The position numbers and the translations under genes were made by a program. A stretch of DNA of 41,392 nucleotides from Saccoglossus kowalevskii (Eukaryota > Hemichordata > Enteropneusta > Harrimaniidae), in assembly GCF_000003605.2 (NCBI RefSeq), contig NW_003114958.1:5870-47261 (forward strand), in the 5' to 3' direction. Of this stretch, positions 38,115 to 41,392 are shown piece after piece. The notes below the pieces were generated by a model, which was not told where the DNA came from, did not search any database, and saw only the letters and a program-made list of their open reading frames with translations. How positions within the stretch are numbered: the first letter of the stretch is position 1; the number at the start of each line of letters is the position of its first letter.

Positions 38115-41100
38115 AAATGCAAGTGTGCATGTTAACAATATCCATATGAACACACGTATGTGACTTAAAGTCTCCATATGAACACACGTTTGTTACAATC
38201 TGCGTATGAACACAAGTCTGTGGCAATCTCCATGTTAATACAAATTTACGGTTTGCAGTTTCTAAGTGAATACAAGCATAAGGTTTAAAATGTCAATATT
38301 AATACGAGTGTGTGGTTTACAGTCTCCATGTGAATACAAGTGTGTGGTTTACAGAATCTGCATATTTAGTGTCGCTGGTTATTCAAACCTCTGCCATATG
38401 AATAAAAGTGTGTGGTTTACAATCACCACACAAATACAAGCTCCTGGTTTACAGTCTCTATATGAATACAAGTGTGTGGTTTACAATCTCCATATGAATA
38501 CAATTGTTTGGTTCACAGTCTCCATAAGAGTACAAGTGTGTGGTTTACATTGTTCGTATGAATACGAGTGTTTAGTTCACAGTCTCCATATGAATACAAG
38601 TGTAAGGCTTACAGTCTCCATGTGAATACAAGTGTGTGGTTTACAATATCCATATGAATACAAGTGTGTGGTTTTCAGTCTCCATGTGAATACAAGTGTG
38701 TGGTTTACAATATCCATCTGAATACAAGTGTGTGGTTTACAGTCTCCATGTGAATACAAGTATGTGGTTTACAGTCTCCAGGTGAATACAAGTGTGTGGT
38801 TTACAGTCTCCAGGTGAATACAAGTGTGTGGTTTACAGTCTCCAGGTGAATACAAGTGTGTGGTTTACAGTCTCCATACGAATACAAATGTGTGGTTTAC
38901 AGTCACCATATGAATACAAGCGTGGTTTACAATATCCAAATGATTACAAGTGTGTGGTTTACAATATCCTATGAATACAAGTGTGTGGTTTACAATATCT
39001 ATATGAATACAAATGAGTTTTACAGTCTCCATGTGAATACAGATGTGTGGTTCACAGACTCCAGGTAAATATAAGTGCGTGGTTTACAGTCTTCATATGA
39101 ATACAAGTGTGTAGTTTACAGTCTCCATATGAATACAAGTGTGTGGATCACAGTCTCCAGGTGAATACAAGTGTGTGGTTTGCAGTCTCCAGGTGAATAC
39201 AAGTGTGTGGTTTACAGTCTTCAGGTGAATACAAGTGTGTGGTTTACAGCCTCGATATGAATTCAAGTGTGTGTTTGACAGTCTCCAGGTGAATACAAGT
39301 GTGTGGTTTACAGTCACCATATGAATACAAGTGTGTGGTTTACAGTCTCCAGGTGAATACAAGTGTGTGGCTTACAGTCTCCACATGAATACAAGTGTGT
39401 GGTTTACAGTCCCCATCTGAATACAAGTGTGTGGTTTACAATCACCACACGAATACAAGCTCCTGGTTTACAGTCTCCATAAGAATACAAGTGTGTGGTT
39501 TACAGTCTCTATGTGAATACAAGTGTGTGGTTTACAGTCTCCAGGTGAATACAAGTGTGTGGCTTACAGTCTCAAACTGAATACAAGTGTGGTTTACAGT
39601 CTACATACGAATACAAATGTATGGTTTACAGTCACCATATGAATACAAATGTGGTTTACCATATCCAAATGATTACAAGAGTGTGTTTTACAATATCCTA
39701 TGAATACAAGTGTGTGGTTCGCAATATCCATATGAATACAAATGTGTGGTTTACAGTCTCAATATGAATACAGATGTGTGGTTCACAAACTCCAGGTAAA
39801 TACAAGTGCCTTGTTTACAGTCTCCGGGTGAATACACTTGTGTTGTTCACAGTCTCCAGGTAAATACAAGTGCGTGGTTTACAGTCTTCATATGAATACA
39901 AGTGTGTAGTTTACAGTCTCCATATGAATACCAGTGTGTGGTTTACAGTCTCCAGGTGAATAAAAGTGAGTGGTTTACAGTCTTCATATGAATACAAGTG
40001 TGTAGTTTACAGTCTCCATATGAATACAAGTGTGTGGTTTACAGTCTCCAGGTGAATACAAGTGTGTGGTTTACAGTCTCCATATAAATACAAGTGTGAG
40101 GTTTACAGTCTCCATATAAATACAAGTGTGGTTCACAGTCTCCAGGTGAATAACAGTGTGTGGTTTACAGTCTGTATATGAATGCAAGTGTGCTTTACAG
40201 TCTCCAGGTGAATACAAGTGTGTAGTTTACAATACACATACGAATACAAATGTGTGGTTTACAGTCCCCATATGAATACATGTGTGTGGTTCACAGTCTC
40301 CAGGTAAATACAAGTGCGTGGTTTACAGTCCCCATATGAATACACGTGCTTGGTTTAACAGTCTCCAGGTAAATACAAGTGCGTGGTTTACAGTCTCCAG
40401 ATGAATACAAGTGTGTGGTTTACAGTCTCCAGATGAACACAAATGTGTGGTTTACAGTCTATATATGCATACAAGTGTTTGGTTTACAGTCTCTATATGA
40501 ATACAAGTGTGTGGTTTACAGTTTCCGTATAAATACAAGTGTGGTTTACAGTCTCCAGGTGAATAACAGTGTGTGGATTACAGTCTCCAGGTGAATACAA
40601 GTGTTTGGTTTACAGTCTCCATATGAATACAAATGTGTGGTTTACAGTCTCCATATGAATACAAGTGTTGTTTATAGTCACCAGGTAAATACAAGTATGT
40701 GATTTACAGTCTTCATATGAATACAAGTGTGTGGTTTACAGTCACTATATGAATACAAGTGTGTGGTTTGCAGTCACCATATGAATACAAGTGTTGTTTA
40801 CAATATTCAAAAGAATACAAGTGTGTGTGGTTTACAGTCTCCAGGTATGTGATTTACAGTCTCCATATGAATACAAGTGTGGTTTACAGTCTCCAGGTGA
40901 ATACAAGTGTGTGGTTTACAGTCTCCAGGTAAATACAAGTGTGTGATTTACAGTCTTCATGTGAATACAAGTGTGTGGTTTACCGTCCCCAGGTGAATAC
41001 AAGTGTGTTTACAGTCTCCAGGTCAATACATGTGTGTGATTTACAGTCTTCATATGAATACAAGTGTGTGGTTTACAGTCACCATATGAGTACAAGTGTG

Positions 41101-41392
41101 GTTTACAATATCCAAATGAATACAAGTGTGTGATTTACAGTCTCCAGGTCAATACAAGTGTGTGATTTACAGTCTTCATACATATACAAATGTGTGGTTT
41201 ACAGTCTCTATATGACTATAAGTGTGTGGTTTACAATATCCATATAAATACAGGTGTGTGGTTTACAGTCTCCATACGAATACAAGTGTGTGGTTTACAG
41301 TCTCCGGGTGAATACAAGTGTGTGGTTTACATTCTCCAGGTGAATACAAGTCTGTGGTTTACAGTTTCCATGTAAATACAAGTGTGTGAATT
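38115..41392. repeat. 32-bp minisatellite array, about 100 copies, truncated by window end
   Basis: The consensus unit is GTCTCCATATGAATACAAGT followed by GTGTGGTTTACA (32 bp). The main variant has CCAGGTGAA in place of CCATATGAA. Units at the left edge are diverged, with one isolated degenerate unit near 38024-38062, and the centre is more homogeneous. Some units lack 2-4 bp in the GTGTG part. Because 32 is not a multiple of 3 and the consensus contains TGA, one phase in three is stopped, so open frames in the array (60-119 codons, both strands) are by-products. The array continues past 41392. Confidence 0.97.

Noticed and set aside
38266-41375. Multiple open frames in the array suggesting a repeat protein (CGLQSP.EYKCVVY-type)
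   Set aside because: The 32-bp unit shifts frame at every copy and its consensus contains TGA, so open frames last only until the next intact unit in that phase. They occur on both strands.
38115-41392. CRISPR-like array of about 32-bp repeats
   Set aside because: Units are directly adjacent with no unique spacers, and the context is an animal nuclear genome. It is a minisatellite.

Overview
This is a window of animal nuclear DNA, AT-rich and gene-poor, with spliced genes, long introns, microsatellites and small DNA transposons. Three protein-coding genes can be recognised: a DMRT3 (Dmrt93B-type) gene on the + strand, a CMP-sialic acid synthetase (CMAS) gene on the + strand, and a DMRT2 (Dmrt11E-type) gene on the - strand. 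A sialic acid synthetase with a C-terminal HAD domain, next to DMRT3 and DMRT2 orthologues with invertebrate-sized introns, suggests an invertebrate deuterostome such as a hemichordate, echinoderm or cephalochordate. The sequence alone does not settle this.

Layout. 1-4715: DMRT3 upstream flank with old duplicated repeats and a perfect 12-bp hairpin. 4716-5187 and 12809-13869: the two coding exons of DMRT3 (510 aa, DM domain then DMA domain), separated by a 7.6-kb intron that holds an (ATTTT)22 microsatellite and a 50-N assembly gap. 13870-16439: spacer with a TTAA-flanked miniature transposon and a possible CMAS promoter. 16440-17618: intronless CMAS (392 aa). 17619-21504: spacer with nested miniature transposons. 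24136-23692 and 22349-21505: the two coding exons of DMRT2 on the - strand (429 aa, DM plus DMA domains), with a 1.34-kb intron. 24137-38114: about 14 kb with no recognisable gene, containing two more miniature transposons and a (CAT)26 tract. 38115-41392: a minisatellite of about 100 copies of a 32-bp unit with higher-order structure, cut off by the window end.

How it fits together. In vertebrates DMRT1, DMRT3 and DMRT2 lie side by side. Here DMRT3 and DMRT2 are also close together (their stop codons are 7.6 kb apart), but they converge, with the unrelated CMAS gene between them. Both DMRT genes have two coding exons, a phase-1 intron that splits a glycine codon, the DM domain in exon 1 and the DMA domain in exon 2. 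This looks like an old paralogous pair kept in linkage. The DMA domain in the DMRT2 protein and the intact HAD catalytic motifs in the CMAS protein are the two most notable molecular features. CMAS has no evident functional tie to its neighbours.
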